This document shows positions 10,598 through 18,599 of a DNA stretch of 23,770 nt, in pieces (within the stretch, counting starts at the first letter, position 1; each line of letters begins with the position of its first letter). Made by a program: the position numbers and the translations under genes. The stretch lies in contig JAFGFO010000413.1 of NCBI GenBank assembly GCA_016931085.1, positions 1 to 23,770 on the forward strand. The letters run 5' to 3'. The notes under the pieces were generated by a model. The model was given only the letters and a program-made list of their open reading frames with translations. It was not told where the DNA came from and searched no databases. Origin of the DNA: Thermoflexales bacterium. Lineage in GTDB: Bacteria; Chloroflexota; Anaerolineae; Fen-1058.

Positions 10598-11611
10598 TCA
10601 AGACACCTGATGATCGCCAACCGTTGCGTCGGTCGTTGTGTCGAGATGGAGATGGCGGTCGAAGCGCAATCGCCAGATGCCTCCCTGGTTCAGGCCACCT
10701 AGGGAGATGGCATCGCCCTCGCGCAGCGATCGGGCTTGGCCGGGCACTACTGGCTCCCCATTGACAAACGTGCCGTGCGTGCTGCCTTCGTCGTGCAGCC
10801 AGACGGTCTCTCCCACCAGGCTCAAGCGCGCGTGATGGCGTGAGGTGCGGCTAAAGCGGGCGGGGATGACGAGGCTGTTGTCTCGCGAGCGGCCGATGCT
10901 CGCCTCGCCTGGGATAGGGAATGTGTAGCTCAGCCGTCCCTCTTCGTCCAATGCCCACAAGCGCCCATAGTTGGGCGTTGGCGCAAGCAGTGTCTCGATT
11001 TCGCCCCAAGGTTGGCAGCCCAACACCTCGGTGGCCAGCTTGCGCAGTTCTTGAGGGCGCAAATCCAACTGGAGTGAAAAACGCGAGAACAAAAACTCGG
11101 CCACCTCGTTCAGCCCCATAATGCCCAGCCACGTGCGCGACTCGGGCGGGATCACAATGTCCGAGTCCGGGTGCAAGCGCGGAGAGAAGACGATGGCTGC
11201 ACTCACCTGTCCCCAGTGTCCTTTCATTTCTCGGGCGCGATCAGCGATCAAAAAACGGCTGCGGTTGCGGTCCACGTACTTGATCAGCGCCTGGCGGGTG
11301 GCACTCACTTGTTGGTAAGGGTTATCGTAGCTCCCGCCGCGTAAACGCGCGCCGCCGCTGCCGGTGATATGCCAGGTGCCATGGGCACGCCCATACACGG
11401 CCTCGCCACACGACTTGAGCTCGATCGAGACGAGCGCATTGGACATGAGCACCAGCACATCCGCCTGGGCATGCCAAAAACGCACGTTCGCCGCCAGCAA
11501 GTAAAAGCGCTCGGATGCGCCAAAGGCGCGGCGCATCAGTTGAGCCAGGGCCAGGCTGGCTTCTCGTTCGTGAGTGTGTTCGAGTTCGTTCTGGATGAAA
11601 TATTCGACCAT
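10598..11611 (-). CDS. NERD nuclease-like domain fused to FHA domain
   Basis: A 337-aa cytoplasmic protein. Residues about 8-120 match NERD: E15/E17 in the first helix, then QADVLVLMSNALVSIELKS with D51, E64 and K66 in the D...ExK order of the restriction-like nuclease fold, and NPYQQV afterwards. Residues 228-318 form an FHA domain with the phosphothreonine-binding set: IGRSRDN, SRTSRHHARL, and GSTHGTFVNG. FHA domains bind phosphothreonine peptides, and a Ser/Thr kinase gene ends eight bases upstream, so the kinase or its target is the natural partner. NERD domains occur in defence proteins such as PglW and in other DNA-related proteins. Whether this one cuts DNA is unknown. Confidence 0.85.
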   Translation of the reverse strand: MVEYFIQNELEHTHEREASLALAQLMRRAFGASERFYLLAANVRFWHAQADVLVLMSNALVSIELKSCGEAVYGRAHGTWHITGSGGARLRGGSYDNPYQQVSATRQALIKYVDRNRSRFLIADRAREMKGHWGQVSAAIVFSPRLHPDSDIVIPPESRTWLGIMGLNEVAEFLFSRFSLQLDLRPQELRKLATEVLGCQPWGEIETLLAPTPNYGRLWALDEEGRLSYTFPIPGEASIGRSRDNSLVIPARFSRTSRHHARLSLVGETVWLHDEGSTHGTFVNGEPVVPGQARSLREGDAISLGGLNQGGIWRLRFDRHLHLDTTTDATVGDHQVS

Positions 11612-11618
11612 GTGTCCT

Positions 11619-13055
11619 TTATGGGGTAGGTGTTGGGAGTGGGCTCGAAAAGGGCGACGTGGAGGACGAGGGGAAGGGGTTGTAATAAAATGTCCATTCG
11701 TCAGAGTGGGTCAATGCCTGGCGACTATTGGAGCGCTTGACGACTGCCACCGACCAGTGCCACTCGCCGACAGCATCCCCAGGCCACTGGACTGTCCACT
11801 GAGTGCTGTTCAGCACTGGGCTGGTGTAGGCCAGACTGCTGTTCATGTGATGCACACTCGCCAGGAAGCCATACGTCGAATCAGGCAGTTTGCCTTCCCA
11901 GCGCAGCGTCATTTGGGGTGATGTGGTCGTGCTCGCCCCGGGCGGGCTGAGCAGGCGGGGCGCAGCGATGGGCGGGGCCGGTGTGGTCTTGGGCCTGGTG
12001 GGCGTTGGGGACATGCTCGGCGTCGCCGTGGAGCTGACAGTTGAGGTGGAGCTTGGCGGAGGCGTGGCGCGCTGAGTGGCTGTGGCTGTCACCGAACTCA
12101 CGGGCGTTGGGGAGGGTGGCAGTGTTTCCGTCACTGTCGGGGTGGTTACGGGTGTCGCCATGCCGCGCCCCCAGGTCTGGAATGAGAACACGGCCAGCCC
12201 AATCGTCACGGCTGACACCAATCCGCCTCCGATCCACCACAGCCTTGCAGCTCGCGGTTCGTCCAGGGCGTTTCGCAGTGCCATCTCCAAGTCGAGCGCG
12301 CATTGGTAGCGCTCGCCCGGCTCGCGCGCCAGGGCTTTGGCGAGCACTTTCTCCAAGCCCTTGGGCACATCGGGCGCCAACTGGCGCACTGGCACCCGTT
12401 CGCGCTTGAACGACTTGCCGCTCAATGCCTCGTAAAGCACCAATCCCAGGGTATAGAGATCAGAACGCTCGTCGAGATAGCCGCCGCTGCTTTCTTGCTC
12501 GGGTGACATATAAGCCGGTGTGCCTGGGTGACGGCTATCGGCTTGGGTGCGTTGGCTCATTTGTCCGAGTTGGGCTATGCCAAAGTCTGTCAGCACGGCT
12601 TGCCCGTCGCCTCTTATGAGAATATTGCTGGGCTTGATGTCACGGTGAACGATATTGTGCTCCCAGGCGGCCGCGATGGCCTGGCTCATGGCTATGCCGA
12701 TCTGGATCACGCGCCCCGGCGTAAGCACGCCCTCCCGATCGAGCAGGTCGCGCAGCGTGCTGCCGTCCACCAACTCTTCGACCAGGTACCCATTCCCATT
12801 TTGCTGCACCAGGTCGTACACGCTGACGATGTGTGGGTGCCGGAGCTGGCCTTGTACGCGGCGCTCTAGCTTGAAGCGCTCGCTGTATTCGGTGTATCGA
12901 GTTGGATCACCCGCCTGGCGATCGATGGACAACTCCTTGATCGCTACGCAACGCTCGAGTTCCGGGTCCCACGCCCGGTAGACCTTGCCAAAGCCGCCTT
13001 CTCCGATCAGGGCCTGAATTTCGTATCGTCCTATGCGATCGCCAGCTTGTAACAT
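11619..13055 (-). CDS. Membrane Ser/Thr protein kinase with outer beta-rich domain
   Basis: A 478-aa Hanks-type kinase. Residues 11-270 hold all key motifs: glycine loop IGEGGFGKVYRA, Lys40 in AIKEL, catalytic HRDIKPSN, DFG in LTDFGIAQ, and GTPAYMSPEQ. A transmembrane segment (WWIGGGLVSAVTIGLAVFSF) follows near residue 290. Outside lie a Thr/Pro/Ser-rich linker and a beta-rich domain (about 380-470; RLLSPPGASTT, MTLRWEG, DEWTFYY). It lacks PASTA repeats. The start MLQAGDRIGRY at 13055 lies five bases after the upstream stop; a longer frame exists but overlaps that gene. The C-terminal domain resembles that of the lipoprotein at 9083-10069. Confidence 0.9.
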   Translation of the reverse strand: MLQAGDRIGRYEIQALIGEGGFGKVYRAWDPELERCVAIKELSIDRQAGDPTRYTEYSERFKLERRVQGQLRHPHIVSVYDLVQQNGNGYLVEELVDGSTLRDLLDREGVLTPGRVIQIGIAMSQAIAAAWEHNIVHRDIKPSNILIRGDGQAVLTDFGIAQLGQMSQRTQADSRHPGTPAYMSPEQESSGGYLDERSDLYTLGLVLYEALSGKSFKRERVPVRQLAPDVPKGLEKVLAKALAREPGERYQCALDLEMALRNALDEPRAARLWWIGGGLVSAVTIGLAVFSFQTWGRGMATPVTTPTVTETLPPSPTPVSSVTATATQRATPPPSSTSTVSSTATPSMSPTPTRPKTTPAPPIAAPRLLSPPGASTTTSPQMTLRWEGKLPDSTYGFLASVHHMNSSLAYTSPVLNSTQWTVQWPGDAVGEWHWSVAVVKRSNSRQALTHSDEWTFYYNPFPSSSTSPFSSPLPTPTP

Positions 13056-13060
13056 GACTA

Positions 13061-14311
13061 TCACTTGCGCAGCCTGGCTTCTAGCCAGGCTGCGACGTGC
13101 ACGCCAGGCAGCGGCCGCTTGCAGCGGGCATGCAGCGTGAGCGAGCCGGCTGCCGGTGATTCCTGAAACGTATAGCGCATTTCGGCATCGCCGGGATTGA
13201 CCGTCCGGCTGAAAAATACGCTGCCATTCGATTGCAGCTCTAATTGCACCGCGGCCCCGGGCGCTTGACCTTGTGCGTCGAGATACCACGGCCACTCGAC
13301 GCGGCTGACCATCCGCATGGCCAGGATATTTCCCTTGATTTCCAGGTGCAGGGGGCGCGCCGTATGAGTCGCTTCTGATAGATCCAGGATCGTTTTGGGG
13401 GAGCGGGCTTCTGCCACTCGCCGCTTGAGCTCGTACTGAAACGCTTTCCACGTATCGTGCCAGCGCTTGGGGCCTGGCGGGCGATTGCGGCGGCGGTAGA
13501 CCTTGGCCTTGAGCAGCGCGTAATCGTCTGGGCCAACGTAGGCCAGGTCGCGAAAGATATCCGCCAGGTGTGTTTCCAGCTCATAGTGCCCGATGCTTAA
13601 CAACTCCAGGCTGCGTTCGGCTCGCCCAGGGTCGGCCGATGCAGCCTGGCGAAACAGGCTGTGGGTGCGCGGGTCTGGCGCCTCGAAGCGTGGCGCATCG
13701 CTGGGTGCGGGTTGGTTAAAAGTGACCCAGTCGACGCGAAAACCGTCCCCTTCGGGCACGAGCAGCCCCAATTGTACCAACAGGCGCAGCGCCTTGCCAA
13801 TGTCGGCTGTGTTGAGCGGTGCAGCCGGGCAATAGGCCTCGTATGGGAAGCGGCGTTTGCACTTGCCGGCGATGTATGCCGCGTCCAGGTGGTAAATCTG
13901 CTGCCGGGGCTGCTGCAGGTACAGGTTCAGCACGCGCTTGGGGATGGCCGGTGTGACAACGCGCTGCCAGCCATTGTGCACGTATCCCAGCGGCTTCCAA
14001 GCGATGCCGCTCTTCGCGCTGTTCAGATTCGGAACATGCAGTGTGAAGCGGCGCCCGCTGACCCACGAGACATCCTCGACGAGCGCTTTCTGCTCGACCG
14101 CCTCGCGGCGCAACTGGCTTATCATTTGCCGGGACAGGCTGCTTTGATCGGCCAACTCCTCGGTCGAGGTGTCGAAAGGGCCGCCGGCCTCGAAACTGTG
14201 AAAGCAGACGATGTCCCAGAAATTGATCTCGGCGGCTGTCCCATATAGGAAGCGAATGGGAACCGGGTAGCAGCCGGCTGTGTAGGATAGTGCGCTTGTT
14301 CTTGTCGACAT
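13061..14311 (-). CDS. Winged-helix-like protein heading the kinase/NERD operon
   Basis: A 416-aa protein starting MSTRTSALSYTAG. Residues about 40-100 look like a winged helix (TSTEELADQSSLSRQMISQLRREAVEQKALV, then GRRFTLHVPN). A second wHTH-like region lies near 155-200 (NTADIGKALRLLVQLGLLVPEGDGFRVDW). A helical middle with a basic patch (KVYRRRNRPPGPKRW) follows, then a beta-rich C-terminus (HLEIKGNILAMRMVS, SVFFSRTV). It may be a regulator or a replication-initiator-like protein; I assign no family. The start at 14311 has no clear ribosome binding site; a GTG at 14356 almost coincides with the predicted transcription start. The kinase gene follows after five bases. Confidence 0.65.
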   Translation of the reverse strand: MSTRTSALSYTAGCYPVPIRFLYGTAAEINFWDIVCFHSFEAGGPFDTSTEELADQSSLSRQMISQLRREAVEQKALVEDVSWVSGRRFTLHVPNLNSAKSGIAWKPLGYVHNGWQRVVTPAIPKRVLNLYLQQPRQQIYHLDAAYIAGKCKRRFPYEAYCPAAPLNTADIGKALRLLVQLGLLVPEGDGFRVDWVTFNQPAPSDAPRFEAPDPRTHSLFRQAASADPGRAERSLELLSIGHYELETHLADIFRDLAYVGPDDYALLKAKVYRRRNRPPGPKRWHDTWKAFQYELKRRVAEARSPKTILDLSEATHTARPLHLEIKGNILAMRMVSRVEWPWYLDAQGQAPGAAVQLELQSNGSVFFSRTVNPGDAEMRYTFQESPAAGSLTLHARCKRPLPGVHVAAWLEARLRK

Positions 14312-14361
14312 ATGACGCTCAGGTGACCAGTACCTCGTGAAGCGGATGCCAATCACCTGAT

Positions 14362-14390
14362 ATTATATACCAGGCTGACTAAACGATCAA
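14362..14390 (-). promoter_or_regulatory. Promoter of the wHTH-kinase-NERD operon
   Basis: On the minus strand TTGATC (14385-14390), 17 bp, TATAAT (14362-14367). Transcription should begin near 14355. It is divergent from the promoter at 14428-14456; the -35 boxes are 37 bp apart. Confidence 0.75.
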
Positions 14391-14427
14391 TAGGGATAGT
14401 GTTGCGCTATCCCACCCAGCCAATCAG

Positions 14428-14456
14428 TTGCTATTTCGAGACGGACAAGGTACAAT
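14428..14456 (+). promoter_or_regulatory. Divergent promoter with near-leaderless start
   Basis: TTGCTA (14428-14433), 17 bp, TACAAT (14451-14456). Predicted start near 14463 leaves almost no leader before the ATG at 14466. Confidence 0.65.
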
Positions 14457-14465
14457 AGTGTCAAG

Positions 14466-14654
14466 ATGCGCACGCGGTTGGAATGGCAAGTGGGCGACGA
14501 GGATAAGGAGTGGGCCACTGCGGCGCAGGCAACGCCGCAGCCGCGCCCTCGAAAGACACGCCGGTGGTGGCTCGTGCTGCTTGGAGGCGTGCTGAGAGCT
14601 ATAGCCGCCGCCGCAGCACTAGCCGTTCGCGCAAGTGGGCGCTCTGTGTTATAA
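14466..14654 (+). pseudogene. Truncated single-pass membrane protein remnant
   Basis: A 62-aa frame: acidic N-terminus (MRTRLEWQVGDEDKEW), a Pro/Arg-rich stretch (PQPRPRKTRR), a hydrophobic segment (WWLVLLGGVL, then Ala-rich), and an abrupt end ASGRSVL. It looks like the cytoplasmic start and membrane anchor of a larger protein whose outer domain is lost. A good promoter precedes it. It may instead be a genuine tiny membrane protein. The promoter of the next gene lies over its stop codon. Confidence 0.45.
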
Positions 14655-14655
14655 T
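14650..14655 (+). promoter_or_regulatory. Extended -10 promoter of the M50 operon
   Basis: TGTTATAAT is a consensus extended -10. A weak TTCGCG lies 18 bp upstream. The transcript would start near 14662 and carry the hairpin at 14688-14737 in its leader. Confidence 0.6.
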
Positions 14656-14687
14656 GGCTACTCGCAATAACCGATCGATAGCCTTTT

Positions 14688-14737
14688 AGAAACCGAGTTT
14701 TTTCCCGCCCGTTCGGGATGGCCCAAACTCGGTTTCT
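14688..14737. repeat. Long intergenic hairpin in the M50 leader
   Basis: Perfect 13-base arms AGAAACCGAGTTT (14688-14700) and AAACTCGGTTTCT (14725-14737), with an inner CCCG/CGGG stem in the loop. It ends 13 bases before the M50 start codon. Confidence 0.85.
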
Positions 14738-14750
14738 GGTGGGAGTCTGT

Positions 14751-15395
14751 ATGTTCTCTGGAAATCCACAAGAGTTGGTTTTGTTCTTTGCCGCCCGGCT
14801 GCTCGTGCTGCTCGTTGCCGGCCCGGTTCACGAGATGGCGCATGCCTGGTCGGCTTATCGCTTGGGCGACCGCACCTCGTACGAGTATGGCCGGCTGAGC
14901 CTAAACCCGCTGAATCATCTTGATCCGCTAGGGACGATCATGATTTTGCTGGGTGGGTTCGGCTGGTTCAAGCCGGTGCCTGTCAACCCGTATGCCCTGC
15001 GGGCTGCGCCCAATATCCGCTTGGGCATGGCGCTCGTGTCCGCTGCCGGGCCGGCTTCGAACGTGCTCTTGGCCGTGGGCGCGGCCGTGCTGTGGCGGCT
15101 GGGTCTGCGCGACGCGCCGGCTATGGTGGCGACTGTCGTTTACATATTCATCTATCTGAACCTGGCCCTGGCCCTGTTCAACATGATCCCGCTTCCACCA
15201 CTCGACGGATCCAAGGTCCTGATGGGCATCGCTCCCTACGCATGGGCTGAAAAGCTGGCTTATCTCGAACAGTACGGGCTGTACATCTTGATGGCAATCA
15301 TTGCTATCCCGATGATTACGGGTCTGAATATTCTCGGCTGGCTGATTGGCGGGCCAATCGAGCTGTTGATGGCAATCCTGATTGGCCCCTGGTGA
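14751..15395 (+). CDS. Site-2-protease-family (M50) membrane metalloprotease
   Basis: A 214-aa integral membrane protein. The zinc site HEMAH lies in the first membrane segment (VAGPVHEMAHAW), and the second motif NMIPLPPLDGSKVL provides the Asp ligand. At least five hydrophobic segments can be seen. The size fits the compact stand-alone S2P branch without PDZ or CBS domains. Such enzymes cleave membrane-bound substrates such as anti-sigma factors. ATG 14751 is chosen because GGTGGGAG stands five bases upstream; the longer frame would start in the hairpin. Its TGA overlaps the GTG of the HD gene by three bases. Confidence 0.9.
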   Translation: MFSGNPQELVLFFAARLLVLLVAGPVHEMAHAWSAYRLGDRTSYEYGRLSLNPLNHLDPLGTIMILLGGFGWFKPVPVNPYALRAAPNIRLGMALVSAAGPASNVLLAVGAAVLWRLGLRDAPAMVATVVYIFIYLNLALALFNMIPLPPLDGSKVLMGIAPYAWAEKLAYLEQYGLYILMAIIAIPMITGLNILGWLIGGPIELLMAILIGPW

Positions 15396-15928
15396 TCAAG
15401 CAAGTCATCTACCGCACACGCCAGTTTTTCGACTCGCTGAGGGTGTGCCTGGGCGAGGACGAGTTGCACCAGGCCAAAGTGTATCTTTCGCCTGCTGCGT
15501 GGCTGCTGTTCCAAAGAATGCCTGGGGCCGATCAACGCCACGGCTTGGCCGTCATGCGCGCTCTGCAACGCGCCGGCCTTACCCAACCACCCTTGTTGGT
15601 GGCGGCACTCTTGCACGATGTGGGCAAAAGCGCCGCACGGCTCACGCCTGTTCACAGGACGATTATCGTCCTTCTAGATCGCTTCTGGCCGGCGGCCATG
15701 GACTGGCTGGCGTCCGAGGCGGGGACGATGACCCGGCCAGACTGGCGATGGCCGTTCATCGTTCAGCGTCGCCACGCCGAGTTGGGCGCGCTTTGGGCGC
15801 AGCGCGTTGGCTGCGATGCCGTGAGCGTGGCGTTGATCCGGCGGCATCACGAGCCACTGGCCAACCCGCCGCGAGACGAGATCGAGCACCTGCTGGCGAG
15901 GCTCCAGCAGGCGGACAGGACACATTGA
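15392..15928 (+). CDS. HD-domain phosphohydrolase-like protein
   Basis: A 178-aa protein starting at a GTG that overlaps the M50 stop (GTGA). The HD signature is present: QRHGLAVMRAL supplies the first His, AALLHDVGKSA the central HD pair, and a later RRHHEP further His residues. HD proteins cleave phosphate esters, often of nucleotides or cyclic dinucleotides. No accompanying domain reveals the substrate. The overlap implies coupled translation with the protease. The stop is 15 bases before the tyrA ATG. Confidence 0.8.
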   Translation: MIKQVIYRTRQFFDSLRVCLGEDELHQAKVYLSPAAWLLFQRMPGADQRHGLAVMRALQRAGLTQPPLLVAALLHDVGKSAARLTPVHRTIIVLLDRFWPAAMDWLASEAGTMTRPDWRWPFIVQRRHAELGALWAQRVGCDAVSVALIRRHHEPLANPPRDEIEHLLARLQQADRTH

Positions 15929-15943
15929 CGAAAGGTGAACACA

Positions 15944-16897
15944 ATGGCCAATAACCAAATATCGCTGATTGGGTTGGGGCCGGTGGCGGCTTCGATGGGC
16001 CTGGCACTGAAAAGTGCCAAGCCTGATTTGCTCCTGGTGGGGACTGACCGCGACCGAGCCCTGGCGGCCAACATGCTCAAGTTGGGCGCCGTAGATCGCC
16101 TGGAACGCACGCCGCCGGCGGCCTGCCGGGAGGCTGGATTGGTCATCGTTGCCGAGCCACTTGACGACATGGCTGCCATCTTTCAAGACATAGCCGGCTC
16201 TCTGCTGCCTGGCAGCGTGGTGACTGATATTGCCCCGCTCAAGGCTGACGTGATGCGATGGGCCGAGCAACACTTGCCGGAGCACGTTTGCTTTGTCGGC
16301 GGTCACCCGCTTATCATGGCCAAGGTGAATGAGCCGCCCAATCCCAAGTTGTTCTCCGGCGTTCACTACAGCCTCGTGACAGACTCCTCGACTGAAACGC
16401 AAGGTGTTGAAGTGGTGACCGGCCTGGTCGAGCTGCTTGGCGCCCAGCCATATTTCCTCGGGGCGGCCGAGCACGACGGCCTGATGGCGGCCGTTGAAGA
16501 ACTGCCCCAACTCTTACAATTGGCGCTGCTGGCTGTGGTCAGCGAGGCCGGCAGTTGGCGAGACAACCGGCGGGCGGCCAGCCGCCCGTTCATCAACGCC
16601 ACGGCCAATCTGGGTGACGATGCTGCGCTGCTCGTCTACACGCACCGTCTCAATCGTTCTAGCCTGGCACAGTGGGTTGATTTATACCAGGCGGCACTCG
16701 AGCGCCTCAAGATGGCCTTGAAGGCCGACGACGAGACGGCCTTTCAAGAAACGGTCGGTGAGTTATACGAGACCTACCACAAGTGGCTGCACGAGCGGCA
16801 GCCGGGTGTGTGGGATAGCAGCCCGCCGCCGGTTAAAGTGGACCGGGGCAATCTCCTGAGCCAGTTGTTGTGGCCCGGGCGTGCTTCGCGCCGATAA
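15944..16897 (+). CDS. tyrA: Prephenate dehydrogenase
   Basis: A 317-aa enzyme of tyrosine synthesis, oxidising prephenate to 4-hydroxyphenylpyruvate with NAD(P). The N-terminal Rossmann fold begins [17 protein letters not shown] (GxGxxxxS/G type), followed by VGTDRDR. Family landmarks [13 protein letters not shown] and [10 protein letters not shown] are present in order. The C-terminal helical dimerisation domain includes [19 protein letters not shown] and [11 protein letters not shown]. No chorismate mutase or ACT domain is attached. The start at 15944 has GAAAGGTG upstream; GTG 15935 is less likely. It is third in the M50-HD-tyrA run. Confidence 0.85.
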   Translation: MANNQISLIGLGPVAASMGLALKSAKPDLLLVGTDRDRALAANMLKLGAVDRLERTPPAACREAGLVIVAEPLDDMAAIFQDIAGSLLPGSVVTDIAPLKADVMRWAEQHLPEHVCFVGGHPLIMAKVNEPPNPKLFSGVHYSLVTDSSTETQGVEVVTGLVELLGAQPYFLGAAEHDGLMAAVEELPQLLQLALLAVVSEAGSWRDNRRAASRPFINATANLGDDAALLVYTHRLNRSSLAQWVDLYQAALERLKMALKADDETAFQETVGELYETYHKWLHERQPGVWDSSPPPVKVDRGNLLSQLLWPGRASRR

Positions 16898-16913
16898 GGA
16901 GCGAGTCAGACTT

Positions 16914-16942
16914 TGGAAGTCTTGACCAAGTCTTCGGTTTTT
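16914..16942 (+). terminator. Terminator after tyrA
   Basis: GAAGTCTTG and CAAGTCTTC pair with one mismatch around a tiny loop, followed by GGTTTTTA. It ends the M50-HD-tyrA operon 20-40 bases after the stop. Confidence 0.6.
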
Positions 16943-16967
16943 ACACCGGGGCGTTTTGTGGTATGAT
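16940..16967 (+). promoter_or_regulatory. Promoter of the GIY-YIG gene, near-leaderless
   Basis: TTTACA (16940-16945), 16 bp, extended TGGTATGAT (hexamer 16962-16967). Predicted start near 16974 is only a few bases before ATG 16978. The -35 overlaps the T-run of the preceding terminator. Confidence 0.6.
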
Positions 16968-16977
16968 TGGGCTGCCT

Positions 16978-17262
16978 ATGACAGTCAAAGCGAGTCAGTG
17001 TTTTGTGTATATCGTGGAATGTGCAGATGGCACGCTCTACACCGGGTGGACCACCGACCTGGCCAGGCGTGTGGCGACTCACAACGCCGGACGCGGCAGC
17101 TTTTATACGCGCTTGCGTCGTCCGGTCAAGTTAGTATACTGGGAAGGCCACGCCAGCCGTTCCCAGGCCCAACAGCGGGAAGTGGCCATCAAGCGCCAGA
17201 CGCGTGCTGCCAAATGCCGCCTGGTTTCCGCTTTTAGTGCTCCGCTCAAGCTCAAGTCGTGA
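16978..17262 (+). CDS. GIY-YIG nuclease-family protein (UPF0213 / YhbQ-like)
   Basis: A 94-aa single-domain protein: [20 protein letters not shown] carries the GIY-YIG equivalents (VYI and YTG), followed by [11 protein letters not shown] with the conserved Arg, and [22 protein letters not shown] with the late Glu. The length and order match the small YhbQ-like UPF0213 family, thought to act on damaged or branched DNA. The start at 16978 is preferred because the predicted promoter leaves no room for more; ATG 16963 is inside the -10. Its TGA overlaps the GTG of the glycosyltransferase frame. Confidence 0.85.
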   Translation: MTVKASQCFVYIVECADGTLYTGWTTDLARRVATHNAGRGSFYTRLRRPVKLVYWEGHASRSQAQQREVAIKRQTRAAKCRLVSAFSAPLKLKS

Positions 17263-17270
17263 ACGCATCT

Positions 17271-18599
17271 ATGTACCGCATCCTGATGATCGCCCCCACC
17301 TCGTTTTTTGCCGATTACGGCTGTCACGTGCGTATCCTGGAAGAAGTCCGTGTCTTGCACAAGCTCGGGCAGCAGGTCAAGATCGTGACTTATTATAAGG
17401 GGCGCAACCTGCCTGGCCTCGACATCGAGCGCACGCCGCCGGTGCCGTGGCGGGCTGACTATGAAGTCGGTTCCTCCCGTCATAAAATCGCTTTTGACGT
17501 CCTGCTGGCGTGGCAGTCGCTCAGGGCCGCCGTGCGCTACCGGCCTCATCTCATTCATGCCCATTTGCACGAAGGCGCTTTGATCGCTTGCGCGTTGGGG
17601 CGGCTGATCCGTGTGCCAGTGGTGTTCGACTTCCAGGGCAGCCTGACCAGTGAAATGATCGACCACAAGTTCCTGAGCAGAGATAGCCTGGCCTATCCAT
17701 TGTGGCGTGGCTTGGAAGATAGGATCAATCAGTTGTCGAGCCTGATCTTGACCAGCTCGCACCACGCGGCTAACTTGCTGCAGACCGAGTTTGGGGTGCG
17801 CCAGGAGCGCGTCTTGGCTCTGCCTGATTGTGTGAACGTGGATGTGTTTCGCCCCCGCCGGCCCGGCGACGAGGCCGAGATCGCCGCGCTCAAGGCGCGT
17901 TGGGGCATCCCGCCTGACCGCACGGTAGTCGCTTACCTTGGCTTGCTGGCACCCTACCAGGGCACGGATCTGCTGCTGCAAGCCGCACACGACGTTCTAC
18001 AGGTCCGCCGCGACGTGCACTTTTTGATCATGGGTTTCCCCAGCGTAACACTCTACCAGGCACAGGCGGAAGCGCTGGGCCTGGCAGGACACGTGACTTT
18101 CACAGACCGCATGCCGTACGACGAGGCCCCGGCTCACTTGCGCCTGGCTGACATCGCTGTGGCGCCCAAGATCTCGGCCACCGAAGGCAGTGGCAAGCTG
18201 CTGAACTATATGGCCTGCGCATTGCCCACGGTGGCTTTCGACACGCCGGTCAATCGCGAGTACCTGGGCGACTGTGGCATTTACGCTCGCACCGGCGACG
18301 CCGAGGCGCTGGCGGTGGCCATTCTCCAGTTTATCGCCGCACCCGATCGTGGCCTGGCCCTGGGACAGCGGCTGCGCCCACGGGTGGCCGCGCGCTTCTC
18401 GTGGGACGAGGCCGGGCAACGCCTGTTGTCGACATACAACGACTTGCTTCCACAGCCCGATCAGCCGCGGCTGTGTGCCCCCCGGGCGGATTTCGAACTC
18501 TTGAAAGTACCCATACAGGCTGGAAAGGTCCAAATCTCGACCGAGCATAGCCTGGCCCAAGTTGCGGACAAAGAGCTGCGAGGACACCATGTTAACTAA
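17271..18599 (+). CDS. GT4-family glycosyltransferase
   Basis: A 442-aa GT-B enzyme. The N-terminal domain begins MYRILMIAPTSFFADYGCHVRI and contains HLIHAHLHEGALIACAL. The C-terminal donor-binding domain includes VAYLGLLAPYQGTDLLLQA, FLIMGFP, and ATEGSGKLLNYMACALPTVAFDTPVNREYLG, where the usual second Glu of the E-x7-E motif is replaced, as in some GT4 subgroups. It should transfer a sugar from a nucleotide donor during cell-surface glycan assembly. The adjacent ABC-2 permease, overlapping by 11 bases, supports an export role. GTG 17259 overlapping the previous stop is an alternative start. Confidence 0.85.
   Translation: MYRILMIAPTSFFADYGCHVRILEEVRVLHKLGQQVKIVTYYKGRNLPGLDIERTPPVPWRADYEVGSSRHKIAFDVLLAWQSLRAAVRYRPHLIHAHLHEGALIACALGRLIRVPVVFDFQGSLTSEMIDHKFLSRDSLAYPLWRGLEDRINQLSSLILTSSHHAANLLQTEFGVRQERVLALPDCVNVDVFRPRRPGDEAEIAALKARWGIPPDRTVVAYLGLLAPYQGTDLLLQAAHDVLQVRRDVHFLIMGFPSVTLYQAQAEALGLAGHVTFTDRMPYDEAPAHLRLADIAVAPKISATEGSGKLLNYMACALPTVAFDTPVNREYLGDCGIYARTGDAEALAVAILQFIAAPDRGLALGQRLRPRVAARFSWDEAGQRLLSTYNDLLPQPDQPRLCAPRADFELLKVPIQAGKVQISTEHSLAQVADKELRGHHVN

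Noticed and set aside
10178..10702. Plus-strand 174-aa frame across the candidate RNA
   Set aside because: It crosses the strong terminator and the convergent NERD-FHA gene end, and shows no domain pattern.
13056..13451. Extended start for the kinase
   Set aside because: It would overlap the upstream gene by nearly 400 bases; the kinase domain begins cleanly at MLQAGDRIGRYE.
15674..16510. Minus-strand 278-aa frame
   Set aside because: It is antisense to the HD gene and tyrA, both with clear family motifs.
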